64,000 bases of DNA, taken from Bacillota bacterium. Lineage in GTDB: Bacteria; Bacillota; Clostridia; DSM-8532. Below, piece by piece: positions 46,727-56,300 of this stretch (positions are counted from its first letter, which is position 1; each line of letters opens with the position of its first letter). The notes below the pieces were generated by a model, which worked only from the letters and a program-made list of their open reading frames with translations, made no database searches and had not been told where the DNA came from. The position numbers were made by a program, and so were the translations under genes. The stretch spans positions 186,001-250,000 of the forward strand of contig JAEYOK010000016.1 in assembly GCA_023411795.1 (NCBI GenBank), read 5' to 3'.

Positions 46727-46760
46727 TATAGCAATATTTTGCTTACAAAAATATGCTATA
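46727..46760 (-). other. Stem-loop after the sensory binding lipoprotein
   Basis: TATAGCAATATTTT (46727-46740) pairs imperfectly with AAAAATATGCTATA (46747-46760) around GCTTAC. It lies 2 bases after the stop of the lipoprotein gene and separates the sensory operon from the transporter operon. An AT-rich stem without a clear U-tract; partial termination is possible. Confidence 0.55.
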
Positions 46761-46762
46761 CT

Positions 46763-47803
46763 TTAATGTTTTGGAGGGACATTTAGATATACTTCTTCTT
46801 TTGAATGGAAACCGCCTTTAATAATGACTTCATCAATATTATCCTTTGTAACAGCAATTGGCTCAAGTTTCACATAGGGGACATTATATGTACCGTCAAA
46901 TATTGTACCGGGGGTTTCTATTTTTTCTCCCTTAGCTAAGCGCACCGCATATTCCGCAGCCCCTTTGGCCAATTTTTCAATAGGTTTATAAACAGTCATA
47001 GTTTGCGTTCCCTCTACAATTCTCTGACATGCTCTCAGCTCTGCATCCTGGCCTACGACACTAACTTTGCCTGCCATTCTGTGCTCGGAAAGAGCCAGAA
47101 CTGCTTGACTTGCCAGGTCATCATTCCCGCAAAGCATTCCATCAAACTCATCTGTTAACTCTAATGTTTTATAAACCGCTGAATAAGCTATTTCTCCAAG
47201 CCATGCTTTTGCATAGTCTTTATAAATTATTGACCTATTGGTCTTAGACATTACTTCATTGAAGCCCTCTTCAATCATCAATACATTATTATCTGATTTT
47301 GGACCAAATAGAGCTGATATTTTTCCATACTCGGGGGTGTTTGCAATTAATGCTTCCGCCATTAATTCTCCGACTTTTTTATTATCGAAGGATATATATA
47401 AATCAACATTTGCATTTTTTATTAGCCTATCATAAGCAATTACCTTTATTCCATTTTCCCTTGCAGTGTTTACCACATCGCTCAATAAATTCAGATCTAT
47501 GCATATAATAGCGATGACATCCATTTTACTTTTTATTAAATACTCTATTTGTGATATTTGCTCTTCAGCACTTCCATTTGCACTTTGTACGTTTACCTCG
47601 GCACCCAATTCGTTTGCAGTTGACACAAATACATCTCTGTCTCTTTCCCATCTTTCTATGACATAGGAATCGAAGGAAAGTCCGATTTTTATTTCGTCAC
47701 CAATATTCTCATTGGGGGGTGTTCCTATTTTATTAACATCATTGCAGCAGGTAAAGAAGGCGAGACAGATTAGTAGATTTAATAATAAGGCTACTTTTTT
47801 CAT
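46763..47803 (-). CDS. Second ChvE/XylF-like sugar-binding lipoprotein, sensory set
   Basis: A 346-residue lipoprotein (lipobox FFTCC near residue 20) similar to the neighbouring ChvE-like protein: LSFDSYVIERWERDRD, IAYDRLI and VVGQDAELRAC align with it. It starts 2 bases before the response regulator gene ends its frame region, and so is co-transcribed with the two-component pair. It may be an additional sugar receptor for the kinase or a low-abundance binding protein for the transporter. Confidence 0.88.
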   Translation of the reverse strand: MKKVALLLNLLICLAFFTCCNDVNKIGTPPNENIGDEIKIGLSFDSYVIERWERDRDVFVSTANELGAEVNVQSANGSAEEQISQIEYLIKSKMDVIAIICIDLNLLSDVVNTARENGIKVIAYDRLIKNANVDLYISFDNKKVGELMAEALIANTPEYGKISALFGPKSDNNVLMIEEGFNEVMSKTNRSIIYKDYAKAWLGEIAYSAVYKTLELTDEFDGMLCGNDDLASQAVLALSEHRMAGKVSVVGQDAELRACQRIVEGTQTMTVYKPIEKLAKGAAEYAVRLAKGEKIETPGTIFDGTYNVPYVKLEPIAVTKDNIDEVIIKGGFHSKEEVYLNVPPKH

Positions 47804-47804
47804 A

Positions 47805-49400
47805 TTATACTATCCCTTCTCTATATTCAGTTGGAGTTAATCCAATGCATTTCTTAAATGTCCTGCTAAAGTAATTAGGGTCACTGTATCCAACATTTAT
47901 GCATATCTCTTTTATGCTGATTTCTTTGTTCGAAAGCATGTCCTTAGCTTTATTCATTCTTATATTAGTTAAATAATCTATAAAATTTTCACCGGTATTA
48001 TCTTTAAATAATTTACTGAAATAATATGGGCTTTTATCCACATATTTTGATATAGAGTCCAATGAAATATCTTTATTGTAATTATCAGATATATATTCTT
48101 TTGCTTTAATAACAATCTCATTAGCATTCATTTTTTTATGAGCCATTATATTAGTGATAATTTCTGATGTCTTGTCTAGAAACCAATTTTTTAGTTCACT
48201 TATTGAATTAAATTGTAGAATTGTATTTAAAAAGTTGCCTCTGTTAATATAATCATACTCTTTTAAACCCATTGAAAATGCAAGGTTCTCAATTTGAATC
48301 ATAAGATCAAATATTTTTGCTCGTATATCAATACCGTGCTTTTCACAAGTAGATGCCAACGAATCGAAACACGCTTCTGCTTCTCCATGGGCTCTTAAAA
48401 TGTTCCCTTTTTTAATCTCAGAGATTAGTATAGACTCAGACTCTTGCTGATAGTTTTCGTCTACTCTATGGTCAACAGAGATATTTTCATAATGGACTAC
48501 CTGTCCCGTATCCTGCCTTAATGCAGTTATGGCTTCATTATATGAGACAGAAAATTCGTTTTTATTTTTAACTGAGCCAATTCCTATTTTAAAACTAAAA
48601 TCAATATGCTGACTTAGCCTCCTAATTAAATATCTGGTTTTTTCGATAATGGAATTTACTTCATCGATATCAGCATCCGGTTTTGAATAAGGGACAAAGG
48701 AAATAACCTGATTTATCATTATAGGTCCTATAATAGCATCGAAACATTCTTTTATAAGCTCTCTCATTTTGGGGTAAAGTGATTGTGCTTTAACACTCGC
48801 TCCCACGGAATTGGTAAGGCTTCCATTCTCGTTTAAATCTCCATACTGTATGACAAAAATGTATCCGTATTTATCTTTAATTTCCAATAGATCATTAAAG
48901 TTTTCAGCATAATTTAAAGAATTCTCTTGTAAAAGTATCGAATAAATCATACCATTTTCTAAAATTGGTACTATAATGCCAAGCTTTTCTTTAACTAATA
49001 AGTCTTCTTTCCGTCGGGCTCTTTCCTCATCGATGATATGCATGGCACGTTCCAGTGTAGCAATAATTTTGCTTTTATTGACAGGCTTAGTGAGATAGTC
49101 CAATACTCCTAAATTAATTGATTCTTTTGCGTATGTAAATTTATCATATGCTGACATAACGATAAAAATGGCGGAAGTATTGTTCTTCTTAATTTCTCTT
49201 ATGGCATCTATACCACTTATTCCAGGCATTTTAATATCCATAAACACGATATCAGGCCTAAATTCTAATGCTAATTCTATCACGCTTCTTCCGGTCTTTG
49301 CACTTTTAACTATACAGGCATTGCCAAAACTTCTTTCTATTATTAAGCTTAGAGATTCAATAACTATGCCTTCATCATCTGCTAACATTATCTTATACAT
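47805..49400 (-). CDS. AraC-type response regulator, YesN family
   Basis: A 531-residue protein with a receiver domain (D8/D9, phospho-acceptor Asp55 in IVFMDIKMPG, Lys in LTKPV) and a C-terminal AraC helix-turn-helix pair at about 430-530 (YVDKSPYYFSKLFKD and NVGYSDPNYFSRTFKK). It lies between its kinase and a sugar-binding lipoprotein. It probably activates the ChvE-type transporter operon. Confidence 0.92.
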   Translation of the reverse strand: MYKIMLADDEGIVIESLSLIIERSFGNACIVKSAKTGRSVIELALEFRPDIVFMDIKMPGISGIDAIREIKKNNTSAIFIVMSAYDKFTYAKESINLGVLDYLTKPVNKSKIIATLERAMHIIDEERARRKEDLLVKEKLGIIVPILENGMIYSILLQENSLNYAENFNDLLEIKDKYGYIFVIQYGDLNENGSLTNSVGASVKAQSLYPKMRELIKECFDAIIGPIMINQVISFVPYSKPDADIDEVNSIIEKTRYLIRRLSQHIDFSFKIGIGSVKNKNEFSVSYNEAITALRQDTGQVVHYENISVDHRVDENYQQESESILISEIKKGNILRAHGEAEACFDSLASTCEKHGIDIRAKIFDLMIQIENLAFSMGLKEYDYINRGNFLNTILQFNSISELKNWFLDKTSEIITNIMAHKKMNANEIVIKAKEYISDNYNKDISLDSISKYVDKSPYYFSKLFKDNTGENFIDYLTNIRMNKAKDMLSNKEISIKEICINVGYSDPNYFSRTFKKCIGLTPTEYREGIV

Positions 49401-49428
49401 TTTTTCACTTCCTATAATTTATTTGGGG

Positions 49429-50949
49429 TCAATTCTGTATAGTACGGGGACTATTTTTATCCCAAATGGGTATGTGTATTACTACTTCAGTACCTTTATT
49501 CATACCTTCGCTGAGAATACTTATGATGTCCTCTCTTCCATAATATAGCTTTAAACGATTTATTACATTTCTTAAACCTATTCCGCTTGAGACCTTTGTT
49601 TGATCCTCATTTATGGGATCTTCGCTAAGGATTTTCTTTATTGTGTCTTCATCCATTCCTCTGCCATTATCTCTGATGCTGATTCTTATTTTATTGTCAA
49701 CCTTGTAAATTGATAATATAATCTTTCCTTCCCATTCGATGTCGCTAATTCCGTGACTCATTGCATTTTCGATAATAGGCTGTATAGTCATGCTGGGGAG
49801 CCTTATACTAAGCAGCTCATTATCAATATTCTCTGAATAATTAATCTCTCTGGCAAAACGGACATTCATTATATAAATATAGTTATTAACAAGTTCTATT
49901 TCTTCCTCCAGCTTGGAATCCTCGTTTAGTTTTTTTGTGTTGTATCTAAAAAATTCTGCAGTTTTTTCCATAAAGACGCTTGTTTTCTCGGCATCCTCCA
50001 TCATTGCCAATTGAACTCCCGCATTAAGAGTATTGAATAAAAAATGGGGATTTATCTGGGCCTGGAGATATTTAAGCTGTGCATCTTTTAGAAGATTTTT
50101 CATCAGCAATTCATTTTCCTTAAGGCTGCTTTCATATTCCATGTTCTCCTTTATTTGAGTGACGTACTCGTTGATACTGATAATCATTTTGTTAAATGCT
50201 TTGGATACCACATCGATTTCATCATTGTTACCTGATCTTTCAAGTTCTACTGAAAAATTTCCGATGGCGACTTCATTGGCGGCAACAGCAAGCCTTCTAA
50301 GAGGTTTGGTAATGTTTTTAGTCGTTATAATGATGAGTAAAATATTAAATATTGATACTACTACTATTATTATAATACTGAAAATTTCTATATATTTTAA
50401 CGCTACAAGATTCAATTCATAAATATTGGAATTATCCTTAAACAGTTGGTTATTTAAGCTATAGATATTTAAATTAATAAATTCATATATTTCTCTTGCA
50501 TTACTATAGCTTTCGGTATATCTACTTACATTCCTTCCTCGTTTTGCTTGTATTGTTTTATAGGCTAAATCCAGATAATTTTTAGACATATTACGTATAT
50601 TTCTTTCCATTAGCTTCACATTATTTTCTGAAATTGTAGCATTCAATTTCTTTATCAGAGCATTATAATTCTCAGCACTCCTATAAAAGTTTTCTAGGGC
50701 ATCGGAGCTACTGGTGTCTAAAAAATCATACATATTTTTTTGGACGCTAGCCAAAACATCTTCAAGCTTATTCAATTCGGCGTTGCTTATATATACGCTA
50801 CCAATGGAATCCATAACTTTGTTGATATTAACGTATGTATATAAGTTAACAAAAAATATAATAGCGGATGTCAACACAAATAGCAGAATAAGCCTTGTCC
50901 CAATAGATAGAGTATTCTTTTTTAACCCGGACTTCCTTCTTTTTTGCAC
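49429..50949 (-). CDS. Sensor histidine kinase, LytS/YesM family
   Basis: A 506-residue membrane kinase. Transmembrane segments lie at about 18-38 and 180-205, with a helical extracytoplasmic region between and a HAMP domain after. The phospho-acceptor His is in QINPHFLFNTLN near residue 301, and the ATPase domain has NAMSHGI and DNGRGMDED. GTG 50949 is preferred because AGAAGGGA lies upstream at good distance; the frame is open to 51006, overlapping the upstream gene. Confidence 0.9.
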   Translation of the reverse strand: MQKRRKSGLKKNTLSIGTRLILLFVLTSAIIFFVNLYTYVNINKVMDSIGSVYISNAELNKLEDVLASVQKNMYDFLDTSSSDALENFYRSAENYNALIKKLNATISENNVKLMERNIRNMSKNYLDLAYKTIQAKRGRNVSRYTESYSNAREIYEFINLNIYSLNNQLFKDNSNIYELNLVALKYIEIFSIIIIVVVSIFNILLIIITTKNITKPLRRLAVAANEVAIGNFSVELERSGNNDEIDVVSKAFNKMIISINEYVTQIKENMEYESSLKENELLMKNLLKDAQLKYLQAQINPHFLFNTLNAGVQLAMMEDAEKTSVFMEKTAEFFRYNTKKLNEDSKLEEEIELVNNYIYIMNVRFAREINYSENIDNELLSIRLPSMTIQPIIENAMSHGISDIEWEGKIILSIYKVDNKIRISIRDNGRGMDEDTIKKILSEDPINEDQTKVSSGIGLRNVINRLKLYYGREDIISILSEGMNKGTEVVIHIPIWDKNSPRTIQN

Positions 50950-50993
50950 GATGAAATCCCTTCTACGCACTTTTTTCAAGATTGCAATACTAA

Positions 50994-51995
50994 TTAAGGG
51001 GACCAATAGGTGTCTATATCTACTGTGAAATACTCGCTTACACGGTTGGACTTTATATACTCATCTAATGCGTCAATACAATATGTTCCCATTTGCTTTG
51101 TGTCTACGACTATGGTCGAATGGATTATATCTTTCTCAATAGCAGATAGGATTATATCAGAATTATAGTAGCCGATAATGTTTATTTTCCCTACTTGATT
51201 ATTATCAACTAGTGTTTGATATGCGCTGATAGTATCTACGGCATTTAAGCAAACAATTACGTCGGGAAAATTATCTGAATTCATAATGATATTATGTATA
51301 GTTTCTTCAGAGCTAAAGGTGTTTTTTCTGTCTATAGGAATCATCTGTATTTCAACGTTGGCATCTGCCAACGTATCCTTAAGCCCGGCTAGCATCATAT
51401 CAGGATTTGCAGATATAGTGTCCGAATCTGATAAAACTATTATATTGAGGGTGTGATTATTTATAAGTCCAAGTATTTGTTGTCCATAGGTTTTACCTAG
51501 TTGGTAGCGGCCGGCTCCGATGAAACAAATTCTTTTGCTATTAGGAGAGTCTTTAATTACTGTTATTACTGGAATCCCGGAATCAAACGCACGGTCAATT
51601 AATGCATCGATATCTTTGTTTCCGCCACCTTCAACTATAATACCATCAACCTTGGCGGCAATAGCCATGTTTAAACGATCATAAACATCATATGAAAACG
51701 GAAGATTGTTGCCGAATTTTTCTACATAAGAATTTAATGATTCCCCGCGAAGCTTTGCGCCTTCATATATAGAGTTATTAAAGTCACTGTCCAGTTCCTC
51801 TAAAATTAGGGCGTAATGTCTAGCATATGTTTTGTTATTATTATATTCCATTGATTGAATTGTACTGATTCTGTTTTTATAGTATGTAAACACCAATGGA
51901 GTTATGGTAATAAGAAAAAACAAAAAAACAGAAAATAAAGCAATAGATATTATATTTCTATTTTTAACCCTTTTGTTTTTTTTAAACTTCAGCAT
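50994..51995 (-). CDS. Membrane-anchored sugar-binding sensor protein
   Basis: A 333-residue Peripla_BP_4-type domain (about 60-330) fused to an uncleaved N-terminal membrane anchor (about 15-36, no lipobox). It is first in the operon with the kinase and regulator. This anchored form matches the XylFII-type partners that dock onto LytS kinases. It is diverged from the transporter binding proteins and lacks their DRLI signature, so its ligand may differ. Confidence 0.85.
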   Translation of the reverse strand: MLKFKKNKRVKNRNIISIALFSVFLFFLITITPLVFTYYKNRISTIQSMEYNNNKTYARHYALILEELDSDFNNSIYEGAKLRGESLNSYVEKFGNNLPFSYDVYDRLNMAIAAKVDGIIVEGGGNKDIDALIDRAFDSGIPVITVIKDSPNSKRICFIGAGRYQLGKTYGQQILGLINNHTLNIIVLSDSDTISANPDMMLAGLKDTLADANVEIQMIPIDRKNTFSSEETIHNIIMNSDNFPDVIVCLNAVDTISAYQTLVDNNQVGKINIIGYYNSDIILSAIEKDIIHSTIVVDTKQMGTYCIDALDEYIKSNRVSEYFTVDIDTYWSP

Positions 51996-52208
51996 ACATA
52001 CTCCTTAAAGTGTTTCTGTAGCGATATAAGTAACAACTCCAACCATTTTTGATTTTATCGGAATAAATTGTTCCATGATTACATATAAGCGAGCTAAATA
52101 GAAAAATATCTTTACAAAGGAGACAAAATAACTATATTACTATTTTAGTAATATTATATATTAAATGCAAGGATAAGACCACTAATTTTAGCAATGCAGT
52201 TCAGTTTA

Positions 52209-52243
52209 TATAAAAAGAGGGTTTCTTACCATGAAACCCTCTT
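52209..52243 (-). terminator. Terminator of the SDR gene
   Basis: AAGAGGGTTTC (52215-52225) and GAAACCCTCTT (52233-52243) form a perfect 11-bp stem with a 7-base loop, followed on the minus strand by TTTTTATAT. Confidence 0.9.
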
Positions 52244-52266
52244 GTATATAAAAATTCTACTAGTAA

Positions 52267-53024
52267 TTAAATCGCTGTATATCCTCCGTCAACAACGATG
52301 CTTTGTCCGGTTATATAAGAAGACTCATCACATGCCAGGAAAATAGCGGCAGGATTGAGTTCTCCTTCATACCCATAGCGCCCGACGGGAACTGTGGCTT
52401 TCATGTATTGAGTAAAGGCCTCGGTCTTTAATGTATCTACAGTTAATTCTGTTTCGAAGTAACCGGGACAAATTGCATTACAGGTAATGTTATGTTTTGC
52501 TAACTCAGCTGCAACGGCTCTTGTAAAGTTAATAACTCCACCTTTTGAAGAATGATAAGCGACCGTATCAATAGCTGTGTTACCAACCAGTCCATACATG
52601 GAGGCAATATTAATAATTCTTCCATATTTCTTTTCCACCATATATTTCGAGAATGCTCTGGTAACCTTAAAAACACTTGTCAGGTCTGTCTGTATGGTAA
52701 AATCCCAATCTTCATCAGACATTTCAACTACACCCGCATTTTTAGCTGCTCCGGCGTTATTAACTAATATATCAACTTTTCCATAATACTTGATTGATTC
52801 TTCAGCGGCTTTATTAACAGAATCTGTATCAGTAACATCACATTGGATAGGTAAACATCTAACACCCAATGCTCTGATTTCTTCAGCTATTTTTTCTAGT
52901 TTCTCAACTCTTCTGGCCAATATAACTAAGTCGGCACCCTGCTTTGCAAATCCGGTTGCCATTTGAACTCCTAAGCCGGATGAAGCTCCTGTAACTACTG
53001 CGACGCGTCCATGTAAGTCAACAT
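52267..53024 (-). CDS. SDR dehydrogenase, gluconate 5-dehydrogenase-like, N-terminus out of frame
   Basis: A short-chain dehydrogenase of about 252 residues if restored. Catalytic Ser lies in NIASMYG and the YxxxK motif in AYHSSKGG; it ends VVDGGYTAI. The first in-frame ATG, 52962, would delete the cofactor motif TGASSGLG, which is encoded just upstream in the same frame. The ATG with a perfect ribosome site (AGGAGG, eight-base spacing) is at 53024 but is one base out of frame and meets a stop after nine codons. Adding one base after it gives MFDLHGRVAVVTGASSGLG, a normal start. So it is either a recent frameshift, a sequencing error, or a frameshifted gene. A consensus promoter precedes it. 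Confidence 0.75.
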
Positions 53025-53077
53025 AAAAAAGTCCTCCTATGGTGTTTAATAATCAGTTGTTATTTTTTTAACAATCT

Positions 53078-53120
53078 AAGTATACAAAAATACGCGTCTC
53101 CTGTCAAGTATACAAAATAC
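53078..53120. repeat. Direct repeat AAGTATACAAAA(A)TAC overlapping the SDR promoter
   Basis: AAGTATACAAAAATAC (53078-53093) and AAGTATACAAAATAC (53106-53120) start 28 bases apart. One covers the -10 and one overlaps the -35 of the SDR promoter. Each contains the palindrome GTATAC, found in operators of several GntR-family (FadR-type) repressors. Likely a repressor site; the regulator is not identified. Confidence 0.65.
53079..53107 (-). promoter_or_regulatory. Sigma-A promoter of the SDR gene
   Basis: On the minus strand, TTGACA (53107-53102), a 17-base spacer and TATACT (53084-53079). Confidence 0.85.
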
Positions 53121-53355
53121 ATTATTTATATTTTAAAATGAGTATTTAAAATGATTATAGGGATATTAATAAGCAACCGATGAAAATTATCTTACTAAAT
53201 CTAGAGCCTAAAGGTTGTTTTAAATGAAGCTCTGATTGGGTTTAGAATGAGGTAGACATTATTTATGAATTAAGGTACAATCAAACATAATTGTATAAAG
53301 AGGAAATAAAAACAACAGATATTAGCAATTATTATACTTGTCTTGGGGGCAAATA

Positions 53356-56300
53356 ATGGTAAGTACATACTTTCAAATTTCACTCGGTATTATTCCAGCA
53401 ATAGCAGCATTTTTAATTCTATTATTCAGGCAAAAAAATCATAAAGCAAGAAACGTTGTTTTTTCATCTTTGCTTATCCTGATTTTTATAGCAGGTATTG
53501 CCGGAGGCATAGGCAATATTAAAAGAAAGTCGAATACAAAAAGGCTGTCGGCTGAAGACAGTGTAAAGGTGATTTATTCTCTAGCCAAATCAGGAGATAT
53601 AGAGTATTCACTGGAAATTCTCAAAAGTGTAAGAGAAGATACAGTATATAATGATTCCATGGCATTATGCGCAGCAAGGCTTTATGCCATGAATGGCAGT
53701 TTTAAAGCCTCCAGAATATTATATGATAAAGCTATGAGGACATCAAAGGATAAAAAAATACAGGAAGAATACCAGGCTGTCGCAAAAGCTGCTGATGACC
53801 AAAATATAGATTATGTCTTGCTTTCACATTTTGATACAGGTGAAACTCCATCTATGCAAGATTCTGAAAAAGCTGCCGATGGTGCATACGAGGCCGTTGA
53901 CGAAGCCATCACGCAGATAGTATCTAAAATCGAAGAACAGGGATATAAGCGGGCTGCAAAACTTATTTCTGATATTTCTGCTCAATATAACCGTTATATC
54001 GATTATGGAGAGCTGGATAAAGAAGAGGCTAAAAAGCAGATAAAGAAAATGGATAGCTTGGAAGAGGACTATCCGAAGCTTTTTGAGATGCCCCAGCTTC
54101 GTATTGCCCGTTTAAAACTGCAGATATTGTGTGAGGATTTTAAAGGCTTAGCTGAAGGCGTGAATAAAAGCTCTGATTATAATGAGCTTTTAATTGTATC
54201 TGAATTATATATGAATTCTTACATAAAATCCTCATATTTTTCCGATGATTTTACGGAAGGATACGACGAAAAATGCTCTAAGGTAGCAGAGCAGCTTGAA
54301 AAGGTGTACGATAAATTTTATTCGGGTGAGAGTAAGAATATCCGAAAGTCTGTAAAGAAGCAGATTGATATCCTGGAAGACTCTGCTAAAGATTCTGCAA
54401 TATATAGGCTAGAGGAAGGGCTTCTTGATTACACCTATAGCGATAATGCCTATGACAGCACAAAGGTATTTCTCCAGCTTTCAAAAATAGCTAATTACAC
54501 CGGAAATGATCAGTTATCGGAAAAATATATAAGCGCTTCGTTCAGCACGGTAAGCGATTGCAGAGATGATGATTTCACACAGCCAATGTATGAAATAATC
54601 GGTATTATTTCTGAAAAGGATGATCCTGAAAAAATTAAAAATGTTGCTGGTTATGTGGATAAAATCCTGACCAATACAACCACTATTAAGATGTCTGAAG
54701 ATCACAAAAAAGAGAATCCTGAATCATCGTCGGAGAACGGAGAAGTAAAAAGTGAAGCAGTTAATAGTGACAGTTATGAAAAATATTTAACCGACTATGT
54801 AAGTAAAAAGAGAGCGTCAATTAATATCATCAATGTCGATACATCCGAGTTCTCAAAGGTAAGCGCATTAATTAATATTGATGATGATTTATCATATTCT
54901 CCCGAAAAGCTAAAGGAGCTCCTTTCGGTACAGGATTGCGGAACCGATATTGCCGATTTTTCAGTAGAAAAAATCGAATATGGAAAGGCTAACATTCTGC
55001 TGTGCTGTGATGTATCCGGTAGTATGCAAGGGACAGGAATAGAAAGCTTAAAAAATGCTATTGTTCTGTTTGTAGAGAACAGAGCAGAAATTGACAATAT
55101 TGCCCTTATGACCTTCAGCAATGGAATAGAGAATTATTATGACTTTGGTGTTTCTCCGGAAGAATTGCTCCAGGCGGCAGGCAATCTTTATGCTTCGGGT
55201 GGAACACAAATGTATGATGCAGTCATTGATTCAATCAATCGCTTTAATATTCGCCCCGGGGAGTTAAATTGTATTATTCTGCTTTCTGATGGAGAGGATA
55301 ATACCCCCAGGTCTTCTTCGACCATATATTCTTATATTGGCGAGCCTTGCATGGAAAAGGGCATAACCTTATATTCCATAGGTCTGGGCAATTCGGTGGA
55401 TTCAAAATACCTAAATGATTTCTCAAGCTCCACAGGTGGTAGTTTCCTTTATGTAAACGACTCCGAGTCCCTATATTCTTTTTATGAATACCTTCACAAC
55501 CAGATTTTAAACCAATACAGAATAACCTTTACCGCTGAGGATACATTAAGTGTTTCTCGCAATTTGAAAGTTGCCCTGTCAAATGATGAACTGACTTACG
55601 ATATTATAAATTATTCTCTGGAAAGTAAAAGCGATATACCTGCTATAGGTGATGGCGGCAATGAAACCAAAGTTGTGTACGTACTTGACAAATCCATTAC
55701 CGGCTTGGATCCAAAGCTTATATTTAAAAGCGATTATGATTACGAGATCTCTCTTTTGGGGAGCGGATTTGAGGCAGATGATGCAATTGGTATTGAGCTA
55801 AAGGGAAACCTTAACTATGGTAAGGATAAGATTAACTGTGAATTTGTCGATGCCGGCAAGATTAAAGTGGTTATTCCTGCAGGTATAGCATGCGGTACAT
55901 ATGATGTTCATGTGACGGTGAACGGAAAAAAAGCTATTCTGGATAACGGACTTACTGTAGCGACACAGGGAAGTGAAAAAACCACAAAGTTCGGCCCTTA
56001 CGTATTTACATCATACAGCAAGGTAGAGGACAGGAACATAACAACCCTATCTGGCTATGTTACTCTAAACGGTTGGTTACACTTTAATGACAAAGTAATA
56101 CTTACCGGAGATTTGGAATCGGACAAAATACAAATGACTGATAGTAATGGTGGACACATCAAGTATTACCCTGGAACAAGTGAAGGACTGGCATCATATT
56201 TAGCAAAAAAGAACAGGGTTGTTGACCTGCCACCGCTGGGAATGTTGAATTTGTATAATGACCCATCTAATAAACCTACCAGTGATGAATACAGGGTAGA

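Larger units (their letters stand above)
53025..53355. other. Divergent intergenic region between the SDR and vWA genes
   Basis: This stretch without genes holds the SDR promoter and two direct repeats near 53078-53120, then about 235 AT-rich bases leading to the vWA operon. No strong sigma-A promoter was recognised for the vWA gene; TTGTATAAAG near 53291-53300 is a weak candidate -10 region. No RNA structure was identified. Confidence 0.6.
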
